NCBI GenBank assembly: GCA_016214145.1
Contig: JACRPA010000003.1
Coordinates: forward strand, 186,001-250,000
Reading direction: 5' to 3'
Source: Rhodocyclales bacterium
GTDB taxonomy: Bacteria > Pseudomonadota > Gammaproteobacteria > Burkholderiales > Rhodocyclaceae
Length of the DNA: 64,000 nt
Position numbers and translations under genes: made by a program. A model generated the notes under the pieces. The model did not search any database and was not told the DNA's origin. It saw only the letters and a program-made list of their open reading frames with translations. Of this stretch, positions 54,976 through 64,000 are shown one piece after another (the first letter of the stretch is position 1; each line of letters begins with the position of its first letter).

Positions 54976-55986
54976 ATGGTAGAGAAGCACATCAGGCGCG
55001 CGGTGCCCGCGCTGATCCTCGGCCTGGTGGCCGCAGGGGTTGTCCAGGCCCAATCCACTCAATCCAGCGTCGTCAGGATCGACGGCTCGTCCACCGTCTA
55101 TCCCATCACCGAGGCGGTCGCCGAGGAATTCCAGAAGGCCGAGAAGAACGCCATCAAGGTCACCGTCGGCATTTCCGGCACCGGCGGCGGCTTCAAGAAA
55201 TTCTGCCGCGGCGAGACCGACATTTCCGACGCCTCGCGCCCCATCCTGAAGAAGGAGATGGAGGCCTGCGCCGCCGCCGGCATCAAGTACTTCGAACTGC
55301 CGGTCGCCTTCGATGCGCTGACCGTGGTCATCAATCCGAAGAACGCCTTCATCAAGCAGATGACGGTGGAAGAGTTGAAGAAGCTGTGGGAGCCGGGCGC
55401 GCAGGGCAAGATGACGCGCTGGAATCAGGTCAATCCGGCCTGGCCGGATGCGCCGGTGAAGCTGTTCGGCGCCGGTTCCGATTCGGGCACCTTCGACTAC
55501 TTCACCGAGGCCATCGTCGGCAAGGCCAAGTCCAGCCGCGGCGACTACACCGCCTCGGAAGACGACAACGTGCTGGTGCAGGGCGTTGCGCAGGACATCA
55601 ACGCCATCGGCTACTTCGGCTATGCCTACTATGCCGAGAACACCGCCCGGCTGAAGGCGGTGCCGGTGGTGAACCCGAAGGGCAAGGCGGTGCTGCCGTC
55701 CATGGACAACGTCATCAACGGTTCCTACGAGCCGCTGTCGCGCCCGATCTTCATCTATGTAGCCGAGAAGGCCTACGCCCGCGCCGAGGTGAAGAAGTTC
55801 GTCGAGTTCTACCTGAAGCACGGCGCCAAGCTGTCGCGCGAGGTGAAGTACGTGCCGTTGCCGGAGAAGGCCTACACCGGCAACCTGGAGCACCTGAAGA
55901 AGGGCAAGCTGGGCACCGTCTTCGGCGGCACCGCCGAGGTCGGCATCACCATCGACGAGTTGATGAAGCGCGAAGCGAAGCTCTGA
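54976..55986 (+). CDS. pstS: Phosphate ABC transporter, periplasmic binding protein
   Basis: 336 residues with signal peptide (ALILGLVAAGVVQAQ). RIDGSSTVYPITEAVAEEF, GISGTGGGFKKFCRGETDIS and GAGSDSGTFDYFTEAIVG form the phosphate-binding pocket of the PstS family. ACAAGGAGCG precedes ATG 54976. First gene of pstSCAB-phoU-phoBR; its stop overlaps the pstC start. Confidence 0.96.
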   Translation: MVEKHIRRAVPALILGLVAAGVVQAQSTQSSVVRIDGSSTVYPITEAVAEEFQKAEKNAIKVTVGISGTGGGFKKFCRGETDISDASRPILKKEMEACAAAGIKYFELPVAFDALTVVINPKNAFIKQMTVEELKKLWEPGAQGKMTRWNQVNPAWPDAPVKLFGAGSDSGTFDYFTEAIVGKAKSSRGDYTASEDDNVLVQGVAQDINAIGYFGYAYYAENTARLKAVPVVNPKGKAVLPSMDNVINGSYEPLSRPIFIYVAEKAYARAEVKKFVEFYLKHGAKLSREVKYVPLPEKAYTGNLEHLKKGKLGTVFGGTAEVGITIDELMKREAKL

Positions 55987-56957
55987 TGTCCGTCAGCGCC
56001 GCCAGTTCAGAGACCCTGGATTCCCGCTTTCGCGGGAATGACGGCGCGGCCTCTGCCGCAGGCCGCCTGGCCCGCCGCGCCTCGCGCCGCCTCAAGGAAA
56101 AGGTCATCGAATCGATCCTTTTCCTGGCGGCGCTGGTGTCGGTGTTCACGACGCTGGGCATCGTCTACATCCTGGTGTCGGAATCCGTGGTGTTTTTCCG
56201 CCACGTGCCGCTCCGGGATTTCCTCACCGACACGCAGTGGACGCCGCTGTTCGACGACGCCCACTTCGGCATCATGGTGCTGCTGTCGGGCACGCTGGTC
56301 AGCTCGGCGGTGGCGTTGCTGGTCGCCATTCCGCTCGGCACCGTGATCGCGGTGTTCCTCTCGGAATTCGCCGGGCCGCGCCTGCGCGAAACCGTCAAGC
56401 CGATGCTGGAGCTGCTCTCCGGCGTGCCGACCATCGTCTTCGGCTATTTCGCCCTGATGTTCGTCACGCCGCTCCTGCAGAAGTTCATCCCCGGACTGCC
56501 CGGCTTCAACCTGCTGTCCGCCGGCATCGTCATGGGCATCATGATCATTCCGACCGTCAGTTCCATCGCCGAGGACGCCATGCGCGCCGTGCCGATGAAT
56601 CTGCGCGAAGGCTCCTACGCCATGGGCGCCACCCGCCTGCAGACCGCCCTCAAGGTCGTCGTGCCGGCGGCCTTCTCCGGCATCATGGCGGCCTACATCC
56701 TCGGCATCTCGCGGGCGGTGGGCGAGACCATGATCCTCGCCGTCGCCGCCGGCATGCAGCCCAACCTGACCTGGAACCCGACCGAGCCGGCCGCCACCAT
56801 CACCGCCTACATCGTGCAGGTGGCGCTGGGCGACCTGCCGCACGGCAGCGTCGGCTACCAGACCATCTTCGCCGCCGGCCTGACGCTGATGCTGATCACG
56901 CTGCTGTTCAACATCCTCGGCTACTGGCTGCGCAAACGCTACCGGGAGCGGTATTGA
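55986..56957 (+). CDS. pstC: Phosphate ABC transporter permease PstC, with REP-encoded N-terminus
   Basis: 323-residue inner-membrane permease with six helices and the EAA loop region EGSYAMGATRLQTALKVVVPAA. Residues ~9-20 (ETLDSRFRGNDGAA) are read from a REP palindrome (TTCCCGCTTTCGCGGGAA); LDSRFRGNDG is a peptide often produced when this repeat is translated. The insert is in the cytosolic N-terminal tail before the first helix, so function is probably retained. TGATG overlaps with both pstS and pstA. Confidence 0.95.
   Translation: MSVSAASSETLDSRFRGNDGAASAAGRLARRASRRLKEKVIESILFLAALVSVFTTLGIVYILVSESVVFFRHVPLRDFLTDTQWTPLFDDAHFGIMVLLSGTLVSSAVALLVAIPLGTVIAVFLSEFAGPRLRETVKPMLELLSGVPTIVFGYFALMFVTPLLQKFIPGLPGFNLLSAGIVMGIMIIPTVSSIAEDAMRAVPMNLREGSYAMGATRLQTALKVVVPAAFSGIMAAYILGISRAVGETMILAVAAGMQPNLTWNPTEPAATITAYIVQVALGDLPHGSVGYQTIFAAGLTLMLITLLFNILGYWLRKRYRERY
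56015..56045. repeat. REP palindrome within the pstC 5' end
   Basis: CTGGATTCCCGCTTTCGCGG continuing to GAATGACGG. Related sequences lie at 49667 and 54587. Confidence 0.85.
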
Positions 56958-57880
56958 TGGCTTTGCAAAGCGCCGCCGAAATCCGCGCGCTGATCGCGCG
57001 CCACAAGCGCCGGGACGTGATCTTCGGCCTGTTTGGAATCCTTTGTCTGGCGATCGGACTGCTGACCTTCGCCACCCTCTTCGTCGACATGCTGATCGAC
57101 GGCTACGCGCGCCTGACGCCGGAGTTCTTCACGAACTTCCCCTCGCGGCGCGCCGGCCAGGCCGGCATCCTCTCGGCCTGGGTCGGCACCGTCATGGTGA
57201 TGTTCGTCACCGCCGCCGTGGCCGTGCCGCTCGGCGTCGCTTCAGGCATCTACCTGGAGGAGTATGCGTCGAAGAACTGGGTGACCGACGTCATCGAGAT
57301 CAACATCAGCAACCTGGCCGGCGTACCCTCGATCGTGTACGGCCTGCTGGCGCTGGGCCTGTTCGTGTACCAGTTCGGCCTCGGCCAGTCGGTGGCTACC
57401 GCCGGCCTGACGCTGGCGCTGCTGATCCTGCCGGTGGTGATCGTCGCCACGCGCGAGGCCATCCGCGCCATCCCCGCCGCCATCCGCGAGGCGGCCTATG
57501 CGCTCGGCGCCACCCGCTGGCAGGTGGTGCAGGGCCACATCCTGCCCTACTCGATGGGCGGCATCATGACCGGCGTCATCATCGGCATGGCGCGCGCCAT
57601 CGGCGAGACGGCGCCCATCATCACCATCGGCGCGCTGACCTTCATCGCCTTCCTGCCGCCCTCGCCGGTGGGCGCGGAGTTTCCCTTCGTTTCCTTCGAG
57701 TGGCTGACATCGCCCTTCACGGTGATGCCGATCCAGATCTTCAACTGGACCTCGCGCCCGGACCCGGCCTTTCAGGCGAATGCCGCCGCGGCCGGCTTCA
57801 TCCTCGTTTTCATGACCCTGGCGATGAACGGCCTGGCCATCTGGCTGCGCTATCGCATCCGCCGCAACATCAAGTGGTGA
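56957..57880 (+). CDS. pstA: Phosphate ABC transporter permease PstA
   Basis: 307-residue second permease: YLEEYASKNWVTDVIEINISNLAGVPSI (cited in part: ISNLAGVPSIVYGLLALG) and the EAA loop EAAYALGATRWQVVQGHILP are typical of PstA. Six hydrophobic helices. Forms the channel with PstC. Overlaps pstC by one base. Confidence 0.96.
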   Translation: MALQSAAEIRALIARHKRRDVIFGLFGILCLAIGLLTFATLFVDMLIDGYARLTPEFFTNFPSRRAGQAGILSAWVGTVMVMFVTAAVAVPLGVASGIYLEEYASKNWVTDVIEINISNLAGVPSIVYGLLALGLFVYQFGLGQSVATAGLTLALLILPVVIVATREAIRAIPAAIREAAYALGATRWQVVQGHILPYSMGGIMTGVIIGMARAIGETAPIITIGALTFIAFLPPSPVGAEFPFVSFEWLTSPFTVMPIQIFNWTSRPDPAFQANAAAAGFILVFMTLAMNGLAIWLRYRIRRNIKW

Positions 57881-57886
57881 TCCACG

Positions 57887-58678
<792 letters not shown>

Positions 58679-58697
58679 AGACAGTCAAGGAACCAAT

Positions 58698-59408
58698 ATG
58701 CCCAACAGCGAACATCTTTCGAGACAATACGACTCCGAACTGGAGGACATCCGCTCGCGCGTGCTGCAGATGGGCGGCCTGGTCGAATCGCAGATCCTCG
58801 CCGCCATCGAATGCCTCGCCAGCGGCAACGTCGAACTGATGGCCCAGGTGACGGACACCGACCGCCGCGTGAACAGCTGCGAAGTGGAGATCGACGAGGC
58901 CTGCTCGCATGTCATCGCCCGGCGCCAGCCGGCGGCGCGCGACCTGCGCCTGATCATGGCGGTGAGCAAGATCGTCACCGACCTCGAGCGCACCGGCGAC
59001 GAGGCGGAGAAAATCGCCCGCATGGCGCGGCAGATCCACGGCAGAGGCCGCCTGCAGATTCCGCGCTCGGCCGACGTGAGCCAGGCCGGCCAGCTGGCGG
59101 TGGCCATGCTGCGCCGCGTGCTCGACGCCATGGCGCGGCTGGATGCCACCGAGGCCGAGCGCATCATCGCCGAGGACGTCACCATCGACGACGCCTTCCG
59201 CGGCATCGTGCGCCAGCTCGTCACCTACATGATGGAGGACCCGCGCACGATCTCCACGGCGCTCGACATCGTCTGGATCGCCAAGGCCATCGAGCGCATC
59301 GGCGACCATGCCAAGAACGTCGCCGAACAGATCATCTACATCGTACACGGCACCGACGTGCGCCATACCACCCGGGAGGGACACGGCGAACCGGATGGGG
59401 CAGAATAA
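58698..59408 (+). CDS. phoU: Phosphate signalling protein PhoU
   Basis: 236 residues with two PhoU helical repeats: the EIDEACSHVIARRQPAARDL and DLERTGDEAEKIARMA motif, then FRGIVRQLVTYMMEDPRTIS and ERIGDHAKNVAEQIIYIVHG. Connects PstSCAB to PhoR, keeping the Pho regulon off when phosphate is plentiful. Placed after pstB as usual. Confidence 0.96.
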   Translation: MPNSEHLSRQYDSELEDIRSRVLQMGGLVESQILAAIECLASGNVELMAQVTDTDRRVNSCEVEIDEACSHVIARRQPAARDLRLIMAVSKIVTDLERTGDEAEKIARMARQIHGRGRLQIPRSADVSQAGQLAVAMLRRVLDAMARLDATEAERIIAEDVTIDDAFRGIVRQLVTYMMEDPRTISTALDIVWIAKAIERIGDHAKNVAEQIIYIVHGTDVRHTTREGHGEPDGAE

Positions 59409-59420
59409 CGACGGCGTCGC

Positions 59421-59486
59421 CTGCGGGAGCGGCGTCCTCGCCGCGAAAGCAGCCGCCGAGATCGCGGCGTGGACGCCGCTCCCACA
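59421..59486. repeat. GGGAGCGGCGTCC REP/BIME-like palindrome, copy 3
   Basis: GCGGGAGCGGCGTCCTCGCC...GGCGTGGACGCCGCTCCCAC, slightly diverged from copies 1 and 2, between phoU and phoB. Confidence 0.85.
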
Positions 59487-59516
59487 ACGACTTTCGGGCA
59501 TTCTCGCCAGGGATTC

Positions 59517-60209
59517 ATGACAACCAGAGTACTTGTCGTCGAGGACGACCCCGCCATCCAGGAACTGATCCGCTTCACCCTGGAGAAGGCCGGCTTGAAG
59601 CCGGTTGCCGCGGCGAGCGCCGAGGAGGCGCAGGCCGCCCTCAAGGCGGAGCTGCCCGATGTCGTCCTCATCGACTGGATGCTGCCGAAGATGTCCGGCC
59701 TGGCGCTGGCGCAGCAGCTGCGCGCGACGCCGCGGACGGCGAAACTGCCGCTCATCATGGTCACCGCGAAGGGCGAGGAGGCCGACCGCGTCGCCGGACT
59801 GGAGAGCGGCGCCGACGACTACCTCGTCAAGCCCTTCAGCCCGCGCGAGCTGGTGGCGCGCATCCAGGCGGTGCTGCGCCGGCGCGCGCCGCATGCGGCC
59901 GAGATGAAGCTGACGGCCGGCCCGCTCAGCCTCGATCCGATTTCCTATGAAGTGACGCTGGACGGGCGCGCCGTCGAGCTGGCCTCCGCCGAGTTCAAGC
60001 TGCTGCGCTTCTTCATGGCGCATCCCGGCCGCGTCTTCAGCCGCGCCCAGGTGCTCGACCAGGTGTGGGGCGACCACGTCTTCATCGAGGAGCGCACGGT
60101 GGACGTGCACATCCGCCGCCTGCGCCAGGCGCTCGGCGCGCAGGGCGAGCAGCTCATCGAGACGGTGCGCGGCGCCGGCTACAAGCTCGCCATGCCCAGG
60201 GCGGGGTAG
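59517..60209 (+). CDS. phoB: Phosphate regulon response regulator PhoB
   Basis: 230 residues: receiver domain (VVEDDPAIQELIRF, phosphoacceptor VLIDWMLPKMSG, lysine in YLVKPFSPREL) and OmpR-type winged helix (EFKLLRFFMAHPGRVFSRAQ, VDVHIRRLRQALG). DWMLP is characteristic of PhoB. Start set at ATG 59517 with AGGGA upstream; the track's 59469 start is inside the REP repeat's right arm. Expected to bind the Pho box before pstS. Confidence 0.95.
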   Translation: MTTRVLVVEDDPAIQELIRFTLEKAGLKPVAAASAEEAQAALKAELPDVVLIDWMLPKMSGLALAQQLRATPRTAKLPLIMVTAKGEEADRVAGLESGADDYLVKPFSPRELVARIQAVLRRRAPHAAEMKLTAGPLSLDPISYEVTLDGRAVELASAEFKLLRFFMAHPGRVFSRAQVLDQVWGDHVFIEERTVDVHIRRLRQALGAQGEQLIETVRGAGYKLAMPRAG

Positions 60210-60216
60210 CGCCGCG

Positions 60217-61518
60217 ATGCCTTCGGCCTGGCTTTCCCTGCTGATCCGCCTGCTTGCCGCCGTCCTGGCGGGACTGACTTCTGGTTTCATCCTCGGCGCC
60301 GTGGCGGGCGTGGCCGCCGCCGCCGGCCTGCTGCTGCTGATGCTGCTTGCGCATACGGCGCAACTGGCGCGCCTGCAGCGCTGGCTCAAGGCGCCCGACG
60401 AGCGCGACATCCCCGACGCCCGGGGCGTCTGGGGCAGCGTCTTCGTCGAGCTGCATCGCCTGCTGCGGCGCGAGCGCAAGGTGCGCGCGCGCATCGAAGC
60501 CGAGCTGGAGGTTTTCAGCCAGGCGGCGGAAGCCTCGCCGGACGGCCTGGTCTTCCTCGACATCGACGACCACATCGTCTGGTGCAACCGCGTCGCCGAA
60601 CAGCACCTCGGCCTGCGCGGCGAGCGGGATAGCGGCCTGCTGGTCACCAACCTGATCCGCCTGCCGCGCTTCGCCGAATTCCTCGCCAATGCCAGGGAAG
60701 GCGAGTCGCTGTCGTACCGGCCGGCGGAGAGGAAGGGCCGGGTTTTCTCCATCGAGGCCATCCGCTTCGGCAAGGACCGCAAGCTGCTGATCAGTTCCGA
60801 CGTCTCGCACATCGAACGGGCGGAGACGATGCGCCGCGATTTCGTCGCCAACGTCTCGCACGAACTGCGCACGCCGCTGACAGTGATTTCCGGTTTCATC
60901 GAGCACATGGCCGACGATCCGGCGCCGGACCCCGCCGAGTGGAAGCAGCAGATGGCCATGGTGGACGAGCAGGCGGGGCGCATGCTGAACCTGGTCGACG
61001 ACCTGCTGACCCTGTCGCGGCTGGAGGACGAAACGCAGATGCCGCGCGAGGAGGAGTTCGACGTGCGTGACCTGATCTACGACGTGTCGGCGGAAGGGCG
61101 GCGGCTCTCCGCCGGCCGCCACTCCATCACCTGCGAAGTGGTGCCGGCTTTCCTGAAGGGCAGCCGGGAGGAACTGCGCAGCGCCTTCGCGAACCTCGTC
61201 AGCAATGCCGTCCGCTACACGCCGGCGGGCGGGCGCATCGTGCTGCACTGGGCCATGCGCGACGGCAAGGGCGTCTTCAGCGTCGAGGACAGCGGCATCG
61301 GCATCCCCGAGGAGCACTTGCCGCGCCTGACGGAGCGCTTCTACCGCGTCGATCGCGGCCGCTCGCGCGAATCGGGCGGGACGGGACTCGGCCTGTCCAT
61401 CGTCAAGCACATCCTGCTGCGCCACCAGGCCGCGCTCGATATTGGTTCCGTCGCAGCGACCGGCAGCACCTTCAGCGCCGTTTTTCCGGCCTGGCGCGTC
61501 AAGCTGCCGATGGCCTGA
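60217..61518 (+). CDS. phoR: Phosphate regulon sensor histidine kinase PhoR
   Basis: 433 residues: two N-terminal membrane segments (LLIRLLAAVLAGLTSGFILG, VAAAAGLLLLMLLAHTA) with almost no periplasmic loop, a PAS domain (SPDGLVFLDIDDHIVWCNRV), HisKA FVANVSHELRTPLTVISGF and HATPase (NLVSNAVRYTP, GGTGLGLSIVKHIL). The lack of a periplasmic sensor fits sensing through PhoU/Pst. Its first membrane segment is encoded partly by a motif-like sequence (60258-60282). Confidence 0.95.
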   Translation: MPSAWLSLLIRLLAAVLAGLTSGFILGAVAGVAAAAGLLLLMLLAHTAQLARLQRWLKAPDERDIPDARGVWGSVFVELHRLLRRERKVRARIEAELEVFSQAAEASPDGLVFLDIDDHIVWCNRVAEQHLGLRGERDSGLLVTNLIRLPRFAEFLANAREGESLSYRPAERKGRVFSIEAIRFGKDRKLLISSDVSHIERAETMRRDFVANVSHELRTPLTVISGFIEHMADDPAPDPAEWKQQMAMVDEQAGRMLNLVDDLLTLSRLEDETQMPREEEFDVRDLIYDVSAEGRRLSAGRHSITCEVVPAFLKGSREELRSAFANLVSNAVRYTPAGGRIVLHWAMRDGKGVFSVEDSGIGIPEEHLPRLTERFYRVDRGRSRESGGTGLGLSIVKHILLRHQAALDIGSVAATGSTFSAVFPAWRVKLPMA

Positions 61519-61559
61519 GGCCAGGGTTTTCCTGATTCATCCGCCTCTCTGAAACACCT

Positions 61560-61573
61560 TTGACCTGTATCAA
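61560..61573 (+). promoter_or_regulatory. FNR/ANR-type site upstream of iorAB
   Basis: TTGACCTGTATCAA matches TTGAT-N4-ATCAA at nine of ten positions, 69 bp before iorA. Indicates activation under low oxygen, which suits an oxygen-sensitive ferredoxin-linked enzyme. Confidence 0.75.
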
Positions 61574-61641
61574 GGGATAAACCCCCTGGCCAAAGTAGTT
61601 TCGTCTCTCTTTTCTTGATTTCATTCAACGGGGTGGTGCAG

Positions 61642-63513
61642 ATGGCAGCAGTCATGCTGGCGCCGGCGGCGAGCCGGCTCCTGATGTCGGGCAACGAGGC
61701 CGTGGCGCGCGCGGTGTGGGAGGCCGGGACGAAAGTCGCGGCGGGGTATCCGGGCACGCCGGCGACCGAGATGCTGGAGCAGTTGTCCACCTACCCGGAC
61801 ATGTACACCGAGTGGTCGGTGAACGAGAAGGTGTCGCTGGAAGTCGCCATCGGCGCCTCGATGATGGGCTCGCGTTCCTTCAGCGCCATGAAGCACGTGG
61901 GACTCAACGTCGCCTCCGACGCGCTGATGACGCTGACGCTGACCGGCGTCGAGGGCGGCCTGGTGATCGCCGTCGCCGACGACGTCGGCATGTCGTCCTC
62001 GCAGAACGAGCAGGATTCGCGCTTCTGGGGCCGCTTCGCCCACGTGCCGATGCTCGAGCCGGCCGACTCGCAGGAAGCCTACGACATGACCCGCTACGCC
62101 TACGAACTCTCCGAGGAGTTCCAGGTGCCGGTGATCCTGCGCCTGACCTCGCGCATCTGCCACGTCAAGGGCCTGGTCACCGTCGGCGAGCGCATCGAGC
62201 GTCCGGCGAAGGGTTTCAACAAGAACGCCGAGCGCTGGGTGATGGTGCCGGGCCACGCCAAGCGGCGCATTCCCCTCATGCTCCAGCGCGAGCAGGAATT
62301 GAAGCGCCTTTCCGACCGCTCGCCGCTGAACATGCTGGAGCCTGGCACGGACCGCCGCGTCGGTTTCATCACCAGCGGCCCGGCCTACATGCATGTGCGC
62401 GAGGCCTTCCCGGATGCGCCGGTGCTGAAGCTCGGCCTGTCCCATCCCTGGCCCCTGGAAAAAGTGGCGGCGCTGGCGGAGATGGCCGACACCCTCGTCG
62501 TGGTGGAGGAGGTCGAGCCGATCCTCGAAACCGAACTGAAGGCCGCCGGCTTCGCCGTGCACGGCAAGGACTTCCTGCCGCGCATCGGCGAGCTCGCCCC
62601 CGAGGTGGTGAAGCCCGCCGTCGAGCGCCTGCTGCGCAAGGAAGCGGCGCCCGAGCCACAATCTGCCTTGGCGCCGCCGCCGCTCTTCCCGCGGCCGCCG
62701 ACCCTGTGCGCCTCCTGTCCGCACATGGGGGTGTACTACACGCTGTCGCAGCTGAAGAACCTGACCATCTCGGGCGACATCGGCTGCTACACGCTGGGCG
62801 CCGGCCACCCGTGGAACTCGCTCGACTCGACCATCTGCATGGGCGCCTCGATGGGCATCGCGCTCGGCATGGACAAGGGCCGCGGCGAGCAGGACAGGAA
62901 CAAGCGCATCGTCGCCGTCATCGGCGACTCGACCTTCATGCACATGGGCATGCAGGGCCTGCTCGACCTCACCTGGAACCGCGGCAACGTCACCATCCTG
63001 CTGCTCGACAACGGCACGGTGGGCATGACCGGCGGCCAGAACACGCCGGCCAACGGGCGCGACATCCACGGCCAGGGCGCGCCGCGCATCGACTTCCCCC
63101 GGCTGGTCGAGGCGCTCGGCGTGAAGAAGGAGCGCATTCATGTGCTCGATCCCTACCAGCTGCCGGTGCTGTTCAAGGCGCTGCGCGACGAGACGAAGAT
63201 CGACGACGTCTCCGTCATCATTACCGACCGCCCCTGCGTGCTGATCGAGGAATTCAAGCCGTTCAGGCCCTACGTGGTCGAGGAGGACAAGTGCACCGGC
63301 TGCGGCAACTGCGTCGAGGTCGGCTGCCCGGCCATCCATGTCACGCGGCGCGAGAAGGTGGTGAAGCCGTCGGGCAAGGAAGTCGAGCTGGCCTTCACGC
63401 GCATCGACAGCGTCGCCTGCACCGGCTGCGGCCTCTGCGTGCAGCCCTGCGCACCGGAGGCGATCGTGCATTTCGCGCCGGCGGGTTCGGTCATTTCCAT
63501 CCAGCCGGCCTGA
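61642..63513 (+). CDS. iorA: Indolepyruvate:ferredoxin oxidoreductase, alpha subunit
   Basis: Converts arylpyruvates (from aromatic amino acids) and CoA to arylacetyl-CoA with ferredoxin reduction; in anaerobic aromatic degraders this feeds phenylacetyl-CoA. The 623-residue protein has the pyruvate-site region AAGYPGTPATEMLEQL, a thiamine-diphosphate domain (GDIGCYTLG, GDSTFMHMGMQG, LLLDNGTVGMTGGQ) and two ferredoxin clusters at the C-terminus, CTGCGNCVEVGCP and CTGCGLCVQPCAP. Start ATG 61642. The beta subunit follows after 8 bp. Confidence 0.95.
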   Translation: MAAVMLAPAASRLLMSGNEAVARAVWEAGTKVAAGYPGTPATEMLEQLSTYPDMYTEWSVNEKVSLEVAIGASMMGSRSFSAMKHVGLNVASDALMTLTLTGVEGGLVIAVADDVGMSSSQNEQDSRFWGRFAHVPMLEPADSQEAYDMTRYAYELSEEFQVPVILRLTSRICHVKGLVTVGERIERPAKGFNKNAERWVMVPGHAKRRIPLMLQREQELKRLSDRSPLNMLEPGTDRRVGFITSGPAYMHVREAFPDAPVLKLGLSHPWPLEKVAALAEMADTLVVVEEVEPILETELKAAGFAVHGKDFLPRIGELAPEVVKPAVERLLRKEAAPEPQSALAPPPLFPRPPTLCASCPHMGVYYTLSQLKNLTISGDIGCYTLGAGHPWNSLDSTICMGASMGIALGMDKGRGEQDRNKRIVAVIGDSTFMHMGMQGLLDLTWNRGNVTILLLDNGTVGMTGGQNTPANGRDIHGQGAPRIDFPRLVEALGVKKERIHVLDPYQLPVLFKALRDETKIDDVSVIITDRPCVLIEEFKPFRPYVVEEDKCTGCGNCVEVGCPAIHVTRREKVVKPSGKEVELAFTRIDSVACTGCGLCVQPCAPEAIVHFAPAGSVISIQPA

Positions 63514-63521
63514 GGATTGCC

Positions 63522-64000
63522 ATGAACTTCGTTACCACCAACATCCTCGTCTGCGGCATCGGCGGCCAGGGCGTCATGACGGCCACCGAGATACTGTCCG
63601 AGGCGGCCATCGCCGAGGGCCACGACGTCAAGAAGACCGAGGTCGCCGGCATGTCGCAGCGCGGCGGCGTCGTCACTTCGCACCTGCGCTTCGGCAAGAA
63701 GGTGCTCTCGCCGCAGATCGCGCCGGGCACGGCCGACGTGCTGCTCGGCTTCGAGGCCGCCGAGGCGCTGCGCTGGTCGCATTACCTCAAGCCGGGCGCC
63801 ATGGCGCTGGTGAACGACGCGCGCATGGTGCCGCCCGTGGTCGAACTCGGCCTCTTCAAGTACCCGGACGATCCCATCGGCGACATGCGTTCGCGCGGCG
63901 TGAAGACCGTCTCTTTCGATGCCGCCACAATCGCGCACGACCTGGGCGACCTGCGCCTCGGCAACACCGTCATGCTCGGCGCCATCGCCGACCAGCTGCC
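63522..64000 (+). CDS. iorB: Indolepyruvate:ferredoxin oxidoreductase, beta subunit (3' end off window)
   Basis: Gamma-type domain partner of IorA. The visible 159 codons include NILVCGIGGQGVMTATEILS, KKTEVAGMSQRGGVVTSHLR and GFEAAEALRW, characteristic of IorB. It remains open to the right-hand edge; the family is roughly 195-200 residues or longer when fused. Cotranscribed with iorA. Confidence 0.94.
   Translation, partial: MNFVTTNILVCGIGGQGVMTATEILSEAAIAEGHDVKKTEVAGMSQRGGVVTSHLRFGKKVLSPQIAPGTADVLLGFEAAEALRWSHYLKPGAMALVNDARMVPPVVELGLFKYPDDPIGDMRSRGVKTVSFDAATIAHDLGDLRLGNTVMLGAIADQL

Overview
The window is high-G+C bacterial chromosome. The gene set points to an autotrophic or facultatively autotrophic betaproteobacterium, probably Rhodocyclales (inferred from family-level resemblance only). 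The evidence is a form II RubisCO (cbbM) with its cbbQ/cbbO activase genes, cbbR and proteobacterial phosphoribulokinase, a BPH-type proteasome homolog (a family known mainly from Betaproteobacteria), two-domain polyphosphate:AMP phosphotransferase, Lut-type lactate oxidation, hydroxybutyrate dehydrogenase, and indolepyruvate:ferredoxin oxidoreductase behind an FNR-type site. I saw no rRNA, tRNA or CRISPR array.

Layout. 1-16.7 kb is almost entirely minus strand: prlC (cut by the left edge), purC, cbbY, a PsiE-like protein, fba, pyk, pgk, gap, tkt and prkB, then cbbO, cbbQ and cbbM. Together these supply most of the Calvin cycle and lower glycolysis. cbbR is divergent from cbbM. 17.7-20.0 kb is a small inserted island with a beta-class DNA methyltransferase and a convergent PD-(D/E)XK endonuclease, plus a 273-bp MITE. 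The island splits an old cbbR/suhB junction and leaves a 93-bp duplicated suhB end. 20-27.5 kb is core: suhB-like phosphatase, a redoxin, rsmE, a PPK2-type kinase, argA, a PAS-GGDEF cyclase and yggX. A lone A/T-rich lipoprotein gene lies between two copies of one terminator at 27.5-28.2 kb. 28.3-35.6 kb holds rpiA and a pyruvate dehydrogenase operon (aceE, aceF, BPH, lpdA). 35.8-42.2 kb has a Met-rich lipoprotein, two paralogous periplasmic binding proteins, and a divergent multi-PAS histidine kinase with a FixJ-type regulator. 42.2-45.9 kb carries bdhA and lutABC.

45.9-49.6 kb is a second island, flanked by a duplicated lutC 3' end. It holds a DUF2167 / membrane protein / J-domain protein / site-2 protease operon and a FitAB-like toxin-antitoxin pair. 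49.9-53.9 kb encodes a Tat-exported Fe-S protein, an NrfD-type quinol protein, a four-heme cytochrome c, a small unknown and a hemerythrin-like protein. A CcdAB module follows, then a complete pstSCAB-phoU-phoBR phosphate regulon behind a Pho box. The window ends in iorA and a truncated iorB.

The strongest non-gene signals are these. (1) Two islands sit at gene 3' ends, each leaving an intact gene with a synonymous new tail and a remnant with a different tail. (2) A degenerate ~25-bp motif (CGCCGT...GGGACTGACTTTT) occurs at least 13 times in both coding and intergenic DNA. (3) Six unrelated families of hairpin repeats occur, several read in frame as protein segments (CbbY, LpdA twice, AceF, PstC, a histidine kinase C-terminus). 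All functions are inferred from sequence; no searches were run.
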